The position numbers were made by a program, and so were the translations under genes. From positions 7,553,722-7,617,721 of the forward strand of contig JASKMD010000017.1 in assembly GCA_030144725.1 (NCBI GenBank): 64,000 bases of DNA, written 5' to 3'. Source of the stretch: Haematococcus lacustris (Eukaryota; Chlorophyta; Chlorophyceae; Chlamydomonadales; Haematococcaceae). This document shows positions 38,592-48,369 of this stretch, piece after piece (positions within the stretch are counted from its first letter, which is position 1; the number at the start of each line of letters is the position of its first letter). The notes beneath the pieces were generated by a model. That model did not search any database, had not been told where the DNA came from, and saw nothing but the letters and a program-made list of their open reading frames with translations.

Positions 38592-41101
38592 CTGATAGTC
38601 CTTCCACTATTGTGACCCTTGAGGTAGGTGCAGGTAGTGTGTGTCAAGCGGGTGATGGTTGTCGCACTTTGTAAAGACCCGTCTATGCCAAGTAACCAGT
38701 TGTAGGTGGTGGTGTGTAGGGAGGCGTTGAGCTTGGCTAGGGTCTTACGTTGTTTCTTGAGACATTGTTTAGATTTGGCGTGTGTGTATGTGGGTTCGTT
38801 TCGTTTCCTACTTATCATTATCCAAGTAAGAAAGCACACCAGGTAGGCTATGGTTTGCCGGTCCATGTCATTTTGCTGGGTGGGTTTCCAGTTGGGGTGT
38901 CCAAATGGGGGGTTTGGCATGGGGGTAATGATGGTGTACTGTGGGTCCATGTTGTCACTGTAGGTGAACAGGCATGGCACTTCTGTAATGTTCGTCTCAG
39001 GTACCATGCACTGGCCAATGGTGTGAGCCCCAGGCATGTACCCATCATGTTGGGGTTGTTGGTTGGCTTTGGGCATAGCAGTCAGGACTGGCAGGTGGTG
39101 GTACAGCAGGTCAGCATGAACAGCATGCAAGGTTGTCCCTTGCATCGGCCTGGGCTGTCCATTGGGCTGTTCATCCTCTGATTGGTTGCTGTGGGTGTGT
39201 GGGTACCTGGTGCGGGGCAGCAGGTCAGCATTGGCAGCATGCATGGCTGCTCCTGGCAGCGTGGCGGGCTGGGCACACCGCTGCACACTCTCTGACTTGT
39301 TGTTGTAGGCATGAGGGTACCTGGTGCGGGGCAGCAGGCCAGCATGGACAGCATGCGTGGCTGCTCCTGGCAGCGTGGTGGGCTGAACACACCGCTGCAC
39401 CCTCTCTGACCAGTTGTAGGCATGAGGGTACTTGGCGCGGGGCAGCAGGCCAGCATGGGCTGCATGCGTGGCTGCTCCTGGCAGCGTGGTGGGCTGAACA
39501 CACCGCTGCACCCTCTCTGACCAGTTGTAGGCATGAGGGTACCTGGTGCGGGGCAGCAGGACAGCATGGGCTGCATGCGTGGCTGCTCCTGGCAGCGTGG
39601 TGGGCTGAACACACCGCTGCACCCTCTCTGACCAGTTGTAGGCATGAGGGTACCTGGTGCGGGGCAGAGCACCAGCATGGGCAGCATGCATGGCTGCTCC
39701 TGGCAGCGTGGTGGGCTGAACACACCGCTGCACACTCTCTGAATTGTTGTTGTAGGCATGAGGGTACCTGGTGCGGGGCAGCAGGTCAGCATGGACAGCA
39801 TGCAAGGTTGTCCCTTGCATCGGTCTGGGCTGACCATTGGGCTGTTCATCCTCTGATTGGTTGCTGTGGGTGTGTGGGTACCTGGTGCGGGGCAGCAGGT
39901 CAGCATGGGCAGCATGCATGGCTGCTCCTGGCAGCGTGGTGGGCTGAGCACCCCGCTGCACACTCTCTGACTTGGTGTTGTAGGCATGGGAGAACCTGAT
40001 GCGGGGCAGCGCACCAGCATGGGCAGCATGCGTGGCTGCTCCTGGCAGCGTGGTGGGCTGAACACACCGTCGCACACTCTCTGAATTGTTGTTGTAGGCA
40101 TGAGGGTACCTGGTGCGGGGCAGCAGGTCAGCATGGACAGCATGCGTGGCTGCTCCTTGCAGCGTGGTGGGCTGAACACACCGCTGCACCCTCTCTGACC
40201 AGTTGTAGGCATGAGGGTACCTGGTGCGGGGCAGCAGGACAGCATGGACAGCATGCAAGGTTGTCCCTTGCATCGGTCTGAGCTGGTCATTGGGCTGTTC
40301 ATCCTCTGGTTGGTTGTTGTGGGTGTGTGGGTGCTTGGTGCGGGGCAGCAGGTCAGCATTGAGAGCATGCAAGGCTGATCCCAATGGTGTCATGGGCTGG
40401 TCATTGGGCTGTTCATCCTCTGGTTGGTTGCCGTGGGTGTGTGGGTACCTGGTGCGGGGCAGCAGGCCAGCATGTAAAGCATGCACGGTAGGCTCCCGCA
40501 GCGGCCTGGGCTGGTCATAGGGCTGTTCGACCTCTGGTTGGTTGCTGTGGGTGTGTGGGTGCTTGGTGCTGGTAGCTAGCCAGTTGCTGCTCCTTGTGGT
40601 GTAGCACTGGGCACAGGTGTGGTCGTTAGGCACAGTCTCCCTCAGGCTAGTGCACGGACCTCTGTCAATGCAGCAGATACCGTTATTGGCGAGCTGGGGA
40701 ATAGCGTTCCTTTGCCTTCTGTCTGGTTGTCTAATGGCGTCTTGCAGAGCTTGCGTCTCCTGGGTTTTGTTGTCGACCTGGTGGTGGCATACAGACATTG
40801 GCATTTCCGCGTCTCGGCCATATAGGCTCGAGCGGGAGTACGTAATGGGAAACCAGGCCATTTGAGGCGTTCGAGTCATTTGAAGCCGATTGCATACTTG
40901 TAAATGTGCGAACTCAGTTGGGAATGATCCTATCATGTCACGCTCGACCCACGCAGGGCCGGTCACCGCCCCCAAGGGGTCCTGTCCTGTTGCCACTGTC
41001 GTGTCGGCCACGTTTATGAGTCGGTCCCAAAAGGTTGCAACATTTCCCGGGAGAAGCACAATCAGGCAAGCAAACACAAACACCGTAGCCGTCTTCACCA
41101 T
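38592..41101 (-). CDS. LINE B N-terminal module (5' part of the split polyprotein)
   Basis: The ATG at 41099-41101 starts a classic signal-peptide-like sequence (MVKTATVFVFACLIVLLPG). A Cys-containing segment follows, then about 12 tandem 37-residue repeats (39150-40570), then a region alignable with copy A: MPNPPFGHPNW, a hydrophobic segment before basic residues (TIAYLVCFLTWIMISRKR), and QCLKKQRKTLAKLNASLH. Its frame continues into 32317 once gypsy-2 is excluded. The first two thirds share no alignable sequence with copy A beyond the secretory-type leader. Confidence 0.83.
39150..40570 (-). repeat. 111-bp coding tandem repeat in LINE B N-terminal module
   Basis: The period is 111 bp (for example GCATGAGGGTACCTGG at 39420, 39531 and 39642), which is exactly 37 codons and keeps the frame. 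The protein unit centres on LLPRTRYPHAYN and VQRCVQPTTLPGA. About 12 copies fall in at least two subtypes, PHAYN and PHTHSNQ. Confidence 0.92.
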
Positions 41102-41210
41102 CGTCCTGTACCGCAGACCTTGGACGTTGACCAACTTCACTATGCTCTTTCGACTCGTCGCGTTGCGCCGAGCACGATGTAGCTAGTGGCTTGGGGAGAC
41201 CTGTACGCAC

Positions 41211-41340
41211 GCAGGAGAAAAATCGCTTAGAAAGTTAGGTAGGACAGTTATTACACAGTACCTAACCAAGGCTAACCAAGGCAGGAGAAAAATCGCTTAG
41301 AAAGTTAGGTAGGACAGTTATTATACAGTACCTAACCAAG
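41211..41340. repeat. Direct duplication of about 71 bp at the LINE B 5' junction
   Basis: GCAGGAGAAAAATCGCTTAG and the following bases to CAGTACCTAACCAAGG occur twice. Each copy ends in a near-match of the LINE B target-site 14-mer. It could belong to the 5' UTR or to the target. Confidence 0.7.
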
Positions 41341-41716
41341 GCTCCTAGCCCTGACCTCAGTCCTTAGCCCTACCCTTCAGCTATCATCCAATTGTCTGTA
41401 AGCATTACTCGCTTCATCCATAGGACTTGACATTATAGAGAGATGTTAACCCATTACAAGCGCACATGATAGCGCACATCGACTAGACATCGCACGTCAG
41501 AAAGACTAGGCAGTATTGAGAGTTGTCAACCCATCACAAGCGCACATTGTAGCGCACATCGACTGGACATCGCACATCGCACATCGACGTAGACAGCCGT
41601 TGGGGAGCTTCCAGCGAAGCGCTAAGACCAGCGATGCAAGTAGTACTATTGGGAAGGCTTGAATGTGATACGCGGAAACTTTGATATCTCCATGCCCTAA
41701 CTCTGCCAAAGCTGAC
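41341..41716. other. No gene; partial tandem duplication of about 75 bp
   Basis: A block around CACAAGCGCACAT and AGCGCACATCGACT occurs at about 41455-41500 and about 41535-41580 with small differences. CGCACATCGCACATCGAC is a short internal tandem. No coding frame was recognised. Confidence 0.6.
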
Positions 41717-41815
41717 AACCAGTACTGGAAGGCAACCAGTACTGGATGCCAACCAGTACTGGTTGAGGTCCAGTACTGGTTAGCAACCAGTACTGGACCT
41801 CAACCAGTACTGGTT
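41717..41815. repeat. Palindrome array P5 (CCAGTACTGG, six copies)
   Basis: Six CCAGTACTGG palindromes lie within about 100 bp with irregular spacing (AAGCAA-, ATGCCAA- and TTGAGGT-type spacers). It has the same core as P3 and P4. Confidence 0.93.
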
Positions 41816-41974
41816 GCCTCTCAAAACGGCACGACAGGCCAACGCTCGAATCTCGCCAGCCACTTGGAGTTGAATTTTTTTTTCAACAGCGTTGGCTTGC
41901 TTATGAGCAACTGCAGCCTTCCATAAAAAAAAAAGTACCCTTAGGTGGCACCTATAATGCGATCTTTTCTGCGA

Positions 41975-42432
41975 GTGGGGGTAGCAGCAGCAGCAGCAGC
42001 AGCAGGGGGGCAGCAGCAGCAGCAGCAGTAGGGGGGCAGCAGCAGCAGCAGTAGGGGGGTAGCAGCAGCAGCAGTAGGGGGGCAGCAGCAGCAGCAGCAG
42101 TAGGGGGGTAGCAGCAGCAGCAGCAGGGGGGCAGCAGCAGCAGCAGTAGGGGGGTAGCAGCAGCAGCAGTAGGGGGGTAGCAGCAGCAGCAGCAGGGGGG
42201 CAGCAGCAGCAGCAGGGGGGCAGCAGCAGCAGCAGCAGGGGGGCAGCAGCAGCAGCAGTAGGGGGGTAGCAGCAGCAGCAGTAGGGGGGTAGCAGCAGCA
42301 GCAGCAGGGGGGCAGCAGCAGCAGCAGCAGCAGGGGGGCAGCAGCAGCAGCAGTAGGGGGGTAGCAGCAGCAGCAGTAGGGGGGCAGCAGCAGCAGCAGC
42401 AGTGGCAGCAGCAGCAGATATAGTAGGGGCAC
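41975..42432. repeat. CAG-repeat and poly-G low-complexity block
   Basis: Units of (CAG)4-7 alternate with GGGGGG, often joined by TAGGGGGGTAG. The G-runs are dense enough for G-quadruplex formation on the plus strand. It is the inverse of the CTG/poly-C block at 20.8-21.3 kb. The Leu/Pro/Cys frames across it are chance products of the period. Confidence 0.93.
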
Positions 42433-42469
42433 TGTAGCACTTACCTACCTTTTGGCTGCTGAGTGAAGG

Positions 42470-43300
42470 GGGGGGGAGTGGAAGAGTGAAGGCGGGGAGG
42501 GGAGGTAGATGTGGAAGGCGGGAGGTGGGAGGCAGGGAGGCGGGAGACGGGGAGGCGGGAGGCAGGGAGGCGGGAGGTGGGGAGGCGGGAGGCTCAACCG
42601 GGTTGGGCTGGGCGGGGGTGGGTTGGGTTGGGGGCATGGGTTGGGGTGGGTGGGGGCATGGGTTGGGGGCATGGGTTGGGGTGGGTGGGGGCATGGGTGG
42701 GGGTGGGGGCGGGGGAGGGAGCGGGGGCGGGGGCGGGGGCGGGGGCGGGGGCGGGGGCGGGGGCGGGGGCGGGGGAGGATGAATTGGGAGGGGGTGGTTG
42801 TGTAGGGGAAAGGGAAGTGGAAGGGAGGTGCCCACTAGACCTGCAACCAAGGGGCGTGCACGTGCGGTAGGGTGACCAGGCTGGGCACTGTGTTAGCTAT
42901 CACCGTGGCCTTACCTTTGTGGTCCTCCTGGCCTCCTACCTGCTCACACCAGGCAACATATCCCATGCGCCAGTGGGTGGGACTGCGGTGGGGAGTGTAG
43001 GGTTTAGGGAAGGGAAGGTGGGGTGAGGTGGGGGTTGCGATGCCACGTCAATCGAAGGGTGGTAGAGGGGAAGGGTAGGCTTGACAAGTATGGGAGGGGA
43101 GAGGGAGGGAGAGGGGGAAGGGAGGGGTGGGAAGAGGGTGGGTGGGGTAGGCTTTCTCCTGGCTGCTGGGCTGTCAGGGGAGAGGTGACGGGGAGGGGGG
43201 AAGTGGGGGGTGGGTAGAGGTGGAAGTGTAGGGACGACAAGCTGGGCGTTGGTGGTGGGCGTGGGAAAGGGGAGGAAAGGGGATGGGGAAGGGTGTGACG
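42470..43300. repeat. G-rich low-complexity region with (GGGGGC)n
   Basis: GGAGGCGGGAGG-type repeats (42500-42600), GGTTGGGGTGGG runs (42600-42700) and about eight GGGGGC units (42720-42775), then diffuse G-rich DNA to 43300. There is strong quadruplex potential on the plus strand. The antisense poly-Pro frames lack any domain. Confidence 0.85.
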
Positions 43301-44204
43301 ATCAACCCTGCAGCGGGACAAGGGGCATGCTAGCGGTTAAGGTGGGTACAGGGTGCCACATACCTGCACTCACCTTCTGCTGGGGTGTGGTGTATATGTG
43401 TGTGGGAGGAAGGGGAGGAAGGGGAGGGAAGGGAAGGGGAGGTCCATGGGGAGGGCGAGAGAAGTGGGGAGCACATTGATAGTCTCGGGTGTAGGCGCAC
43501 AAGACCTGCGGCAATGATGTGACGATTTGTGTAACGAAGCAAACATTGGACATGGGTACTAGATGCACTCACCATTAGAGTAGGGAGATGTAGAGCTGGC
43601 AGATGGAGGGGCAGGTGTAGCAGCCCTCCATTACAACCCACCTTCCTTTGTCCTCACCTCAGTAGGTAGTGCAGGCTGGGCTGGGCTGGGCTGGGCTGGG
43701 CTGGGCTGGGCTGGGCTGGGCTGGGCTGGGCTGGGCTGCAACACAAGGGAGGCAACAGTGGGAACGTTGTGAGAGGTGATGAGATGGTGGTGGTGGTGGT
43801 GGTGGTGAGGGGGACTGGGAGGGGGTGGTGAACAGGGAGATCCCTTTCCATTACGAGAAAATCACAAATCGTTATATAGTCGTAAAGTTGACATTATACA
43901 GACGTCGGGACGTGAGAGGGCTATTACGGGGTCGATTACCACAATTACAGCTTTTACAGGAAAGACAAAAAACGTGCACCACACTGAACTCAACCGACCA
44001 GCACCCTACAAATTACGACGCAATGTGCTAACCCTACCACACAAATAAAAACATACTTCGTCCAGTTGTAACAATCTGCACAAAATGCGCGATTGGCGAC
44101 AACATTGGCGAGGGCAATACGGCAGTTTGGAGCAGTCTGCCCATGGCGATTGAGCGTCGAGCAAAACACCAGGGAGTAGGTCGGGCAGCTAGGGTTAAGA
44201 ATGT
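43301..44204. repeat. Low-complexity DNA with a (CTGGG)n pentanucleotide run
   Basis: G-rich sequence continues. 43676-43737 is about 12 units of GGGCT, and 43784-43807 is a GGT run. 43830-44200 is ordinary AT-richer sequence with no recognised gene. Confidence 0.8.
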
Positions 44205-45070
44205 TGAGGCATGGGCGGCAGCTATAGCTACACAACGCGTCCTGCAGAAGCCACATGCACCTAGACAATGAGGGGCAGTATGCCACACGGAAGGGCAGCA
44301 GCCAAGGGTAACAAGGTCAGCAGTCAGCAGCAGCTGGGCGTAGCACGCCGCATGGGCGGCAGCAATGGCAACTTGACGCGTCCGGCAGCAGCCATATGCA
44401 TTACAACCTAGGCAATGAGGGGCAGTAGGCCGCACGGAAGGGCAGCAGCCAGGGGTAGCAAGGTCAGCAGTCAGCAGCAGCTGGGCGTAGCACACGGCAT
44501 GGGCGGCAGCAATGCAACATGACGCGTCTGGCAGCAGCCATATGCACTACTACCTAGGCAATGAGGGGCAGTAGGCCGCACGGAAGGGCAGCAGCCAGGG
44601 GTAGCAAGGTCAGCAGTCAGCAGCAGCTGGGCGTAGCACACGGCATGGGCGGCAGCAATGGCAACTTGACGCGTCCGGCAGCAGCCATATGCATTACAAC
44701 CTAGGCAATGAGGGGCAGTAGGCCGCACGGAAGGGCAGCAGCCAGAGGTAGCAAGGTCAGCAGTCAGCAGCAGCTGGGCGTAGCACACGGCATGGGCGGC
44801 AGCAATGCAACATGACGCGTCTGGCAGCAGCCATATGCACTACTACCTAGGCAATGAGGGGCAGTAGGCCGCACGGAAGGGCAGCAGCCAGGGGTAGCAA
44901 GGTCAGCAGTCAGCAGCAGCTGGGCGTAGCACACGCCATGGGCGGCAGCAATGGCAACTTGACACGTCCGGCAGCAACCATATGCACTAGTACCTAAGCA
45001 ATGAGGGCAGTAGGCCGCAGGGACAGCAACAGGGTCAACAGTAGGCAGCAGCCAGGGGCAGGATGCGGGC
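44205..45070. repeat. Satellite of about 147 bp, six units in alternating subtypes
   Basis: CATGGGCGGCAGC recurs at about 44210, 44351, 44498, 44644, 44791 and 44938, with spacings of about 141, 147, 146, 147 and 147 bp. Units 2 and 4 read AATGGCAACTTGACGCGTCC; units 3 and 5 read AATGCAACATGACGCGTCTG. The array is therefore an A-B-A-B dimer repeat of about 293 bp. The last unit decays toward 45070. Cys-rich minus-strand frames arise because 147 is a multiple of three; 146-bp steps break them. Confidence 0.9.
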
Positions 45071-45669
45071 AACTACATAGGGTGAAGCAAGGGCAGCAGC
45101 TAGGTAGAATATGATATGCGTGACTGCAGGTAGCGGCAATATGCAAGTTCCTGCTATGCAAGGTAGGCAACTATCGCACAAAGCTGAATAATGGTAGAAG
45201 TCAGGCTAAGCGGCAGCATCCGCATATTGCTCGCGTGGCTTTGCAAGGCCCACCCGTTAAAGACACCAAACCGCGGAGTCCAAGAGCTCCATTGTCGCAT
45301 CAGCAAAGCTTGGCTTGACTTGGCTGTCGCGTCCGCAAGCTGTTGTGGTGAATTGAGCTAGCTTACTTGGGGTGGTCATTTAGGCGGTAGTCGTTGTCGT
45401 CAATGTTGGCAGCAAAGTAAGGTCAATGTTGGTCAAGGCGGTTACCATGGTCAACGCGGTTATTCTCACCTGACAGTCTTGCTGCTGCACGACGTGCTGC
45501 AATCTCCAGCGGAGGGGGCGGCAAGTTAAATCGAGGGACTCGTGCTCAACATCGTCGTCCACTGTTCTTGCTGCCGGTCGTGTATGTGCTATCGGGTATG
45601 ATGGCTGAGACTACGATGAAGACTGGGACAAGAGCTTGGGACTCGAGCCAAACTCAGGCAGGAGTGAGA
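45071..45669. other. No gene recognised
   Basis: Mixed-composition sequence with no domain-bearing frame. Short GGTCAAxGxGG repeats lie near 45420-45465. Confidence 0.45.
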
Positions 45670-45832
45670 AGTGGGAAAAGTGCGCGCCTTGCAACAATTA
45701 CGGGAAAAGTGCGGGCCTTCTCAAAATTACTGAAAAAGTGCGAGCCTTGGTCAAAATTACGGGAAAAGTGCGAGCCTTGGTCAAAATTACGGGAAAAGTG
45801 CGAGCCTTGACCCCAATTACTGGAAAAGTGTC
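45670..45832. repeat. 30-bp minisatellite (five to six units)
   Basis: The unit is GGGAAAAGTGCGAGCCTTGG plus TCAAAATTAC, diverged at both ends of the array. Confidence 0.88.
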
Positions 45833-45942
45833 TTGCAAGTCAAAGGTGTCCGCGGTAGCAGCGCGATGCTTAGGCAACGGCAAGGCTAGAGGCGACAGCT
45901 AGCAAGCTAGAAAGAAGGTACCCGTAATGTAAAGGGATATCG

Positions 45943-46095
45943 CATAATGTCTCGGCCAGCGCTGTTCACGTCCAAATAACAGTCTCGGCCAGGTCTCGAG
46001 TTGCGTAAACGTCTCGGCTGCGCCTCGACGTTTACCGCAACTCTCGACCCAGCCTCGACCGTTATTTTCCCGTAACAGCTCGGCCTCCGACATTA
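45943..46095. ncRNA. Long imperfect inverted repeat (hairpin; MITE or small-RNA precursor candidate)
   Basis: The left arm (45943-46012, from ATAATGTCTCGGCC to GTAAACGTC) pairs with the right arm (46026-46095, from GACGTTTACCGCAAC to GGCCTCCGACATTAT) around a loop of about 13 bp. Arms are about 65-70 bp with small bulges. The outermost ATAATGTC/GACATTAT pairs are exact. No protein frame was seen. It may be a short transposon relic or a transcribed fold-back RNA; the sequence alone does not decide. Confidence 0.55.
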
Positions 46096-46324
46096 TACTA
46101 TACGTACTAGGCGTGATTGTAAGGCCTGCAGCAACCAGGTGTGGTAGCGGTTAGGCTGGATACTAAGGGCTACGTTGCGCAATGCTAGCTCCTTTTAAAC
46201 TCTTACCTTGATCCTAAGCTCTTACCATGGTCCTTCTGGCCTCTTGGCTGCGACAACACGTTGCACCTGCCTTGCGTTGGTGCATCAATGCTTGCGATTC
46301 ATTGCGGAGAATCGTTGCGAGGAA

Positions 46325-46440
46325 ACTGGCCGCGAGGCTAGCTGCGATGCTGGCTGCGAGGCTGGCTGCGAGGCTGGCTGCGAAACTGGCTGCGAGGCTG
46401 GCTGCGAGGAAAATGGCTGCGAGGCTGGCTGCGAGGTGAG
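46325..46440. repeat. GCTGCGAGGCTG minisatellite
   Basis: About nine units of 12 bp (GCTGGCTGCGAG type) with point changes. A related TATGTGGCTGCGAG repeat follows at 46515-46590. Confidence 0.88.
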
Positions 46441-46701
46441 ATCCTCGCACCGAGCTGCCTCGCAGGTATGCTTCTGCGCTGTTGGACCAGCTGTGTGGCC
46501 GCGAGGTATGGGCTAGATGTGGCTGCCGAGTATGTGGCTGCGAGTATGTGGCTGCGAGTATGGGCTAGATGTGGCTGCGAGTATGGGTAACCTCGTGCGA
46601 TGCCATCGCAGCAATACCGGCTACACGATGCTGCGACTAAGTGTTGGACGGATGCCTTGAATGCAAGTGAGATGTACAGAATTTTTCTAAGTGCTTAAAG
46701 G

Positions 46702-47350
46702 CTACAGTACTGTAAGTGGTCTCTCGAGGTACCTCGAGGTACCTCGAGGTACTGTAGATGTCTACAGTACTGTAGATGTCTACAGTACTGTAGCTGTCTA
46801 CAGTACTGTAGATGTCTACAGTACTGTAGGTACCTACAGTACTGTAAATGATCTCTCGAGGTACCTCGAGGTACCTACAGTACTGTAGATGTCTACAGTA
46901 CTGTAGATGTCTACAGTACTGTAGATGTCTACAGTACTGTAGATGTCTACAGTACTGTAGATGTCTACAGTACTGTAGGTACCTACAGTACTGTAGGTAC
47001 CTACAGTACTGTAAATGATCTCTCGAGGTACCTCGAGGTACCTACAGTACTGTAGATGTCTACAGTACTGTAGATGTCTACAGTACTGTAGGTACCTACA
47101 GAACTGTAAATGGTCTCTTGAGGTACCTCGAGGTACCTACAGTACTGTAGATGTCTACAGTACTGTAGGTATCTACAGTACTGTAAATGGTCTCTCGAGG
47201 TACCTCGAGGTACCTATTGTACTGTAGATGTCTACAGTACTGTACATGTCTACAGTACTGTAGATGTCTACAGTACTGTTAGTGGTCTCTCGAGGTACCT
47301 CGACAGTACTGTAGACACCTACAGTACTGTAGGTACCTACAGTACTGTAG
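46702..47350. repeat. Palindrome array P6, two palindrome families interleaved
   Basis: CTACAGTACTGTAG units (ATGT spacers) alternate with blocks of a second palindromic word, GGTACCTCGAGGTACC, each block introduced by AATGRTCTCTCGAGG. Five such compound blocks are seen at about 46720, 46850, 47018, 47112 and 47195-47290. Some arrays end in GGTACCTACAGTAC, joining the two palindromes. Confidence 0.95.
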
Positions 47351-48111
47351 ATGGCTACCCCTCCCATTGAACCACCACGTAAGGGACATTTGACTTTGTG
47401 GCGCGCCTGGTGAGAGTTGAGTTGTCATTCTCACGCGAATTGCCTTATCTCTGCGCCGCGCTTGCGCCTGCGCGCCCGAGCTGCTGGCACCCACGGTGAC
47501 CGGCAGTCTGCCAGGCACGCGAACGGTTCCGCTGTGCGCAATGGGCCTTTCAAGTGCTGCTTCACAGCACCCACAACGCGGGATGCAGAGTTCTCCGCTG
47601 CGGTACTCTTTACGCATGGAGCCCAGTTTTCTCAACATCATCTTACACAGCCTCCCCCTCCACATGAATCTCCACCCAGCCAGTGCTGGCAGCTTGCGTA
47701 GACCTCACACAACACGCACAGCGGGCAGCCTGGCCCCCCTGCCGTTTGCAGAGGTGATTTTTGGATGTCGGCATGCTGCAGGCATGTGCACACGCCAGCT
47801 TCTAAAACCCCTATTAGCAATACTCAGCAATACTCAGCAATAGCCAGTGACGCAAGGCTGAAGAGTTTGATTTAGTTTTAAGGTTGTCAAACGGGCATCA
47901 GCAGAGTGGGCAGCATGGAGGAGGGTTATTCCACCTCTTGGAGCCTAATCAACAAATGATTGATGCAGTTGCCACTGCTGTGCTCCTACTGTGGTCTCCT
48001 CCTAGTTCCAGAGCCCCAGAGCCTAGTTTCAGAGCCCCTGAGTCAATGCATGTTGGTCACGATGTTGGACATGGGGTCGGGCTCCTCGCACATCGCGCAC
48101 TATCCATCGCG
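47351..48111. other. No gene recognised
   Basis: Unique sequence between array P6 and gypsy-3. Frames of up to about 115 codons exist, but none carries a domain or a credible start context. AATACTCAGC is repeated near 47818-47840. It may hold part of a host gene that gypsy-3 entered; the flanks 48040-48116 and 54510 onward should be read together. Confidence 0.4.
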
Positions 48112-48116
48112 TTAAT

Positions 48117-48353
48117 TGTAGCGTTCCGATTCTGCACTAAGCAGTCGGCCGCTAGTGTCACTGACGAAGTGTGATACAGGCAGGTTAAATGGTGGGCTGT
48201 ATTGCCTGCCCACCATTCGGGTTCGATCCCCGGGGGCCGTTCTATGTCCTGGCCTGGTTACGCTGAGACAGTCTGACACCTGTAACAGCTTCTAGCGTTG
48301 CATGGCGCTCACACGTTGAAAAGATTTAAGGCGCGCTCTTCCTGAACGCTACA
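48117..48353 (+). mobile_element. Gypsy-3 5' LTR
   Basis: 237 bp. Within it GGTGGGC...GCCCACC forms a 7-bp stem (48190-48213), followed directly by a T-arm-like CGGGTTCGATCCCCG. Together they resemble the 3' half of a tRNA and a pol III B box. Confidence 0.94.
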
Positions 48354-48369
48354 TTGGTTTCCGCAATCG

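Larger units (their letters stand above)
23359..41321 (-). mobile_element. LINE copy B, Dualen-type, split by gypsy-2
   Basis: The (AAG)n tail and 3' UTR at 23359-23470 match copy A in inverse orientation. The enzymatic frame is intact (23471-32317). Gypsy-2 interrupts it at 32318-38591, and the N-terminal module continues at 38592-about 41101. The 14-mer TATACAGTACCTAA at 23345-23358 recurs at 41322-41335, a plausible target-site duplication that puts the 5' end at about 41321. That end is less certain because a tandem duplication of about 71 bp covers 41211-41340. Amino-acid divergence from copy A is moderate, and the first half of the N-terminal module is unrelated. Confidence 0.87.

Noticed and set aside
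39133..39999. 288-codon plus-strand frame with WCGAAGQHGQHAWLLLAAW repeats
   Set aside because: It is antisense to the 111-bp coding repeat of LINE B, which is supported by continuity with conserved LINE sequence.
42720..42775. Telomeric repeat
   Set aside because: The unit is GGGGGC, not TTTAGGG or TTTTAGGG, and no telomere-type repeat was seen in the window.
41780..42850. 356-codon minus-strand frame rich in poly-Pro, Leu and Cys
   Set aside because: It follows the CAG/poly-G and GGGGGC repeats; no domain, and equivalent frames exist in other phases.
44034..45072. Cys-rich repeat proteins (CCPSVRPTAPHCLG type)
   Set aside because: They come from the 147-bp satellite, and 146-bp steps break the frame between units. 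No start or unique sequence.
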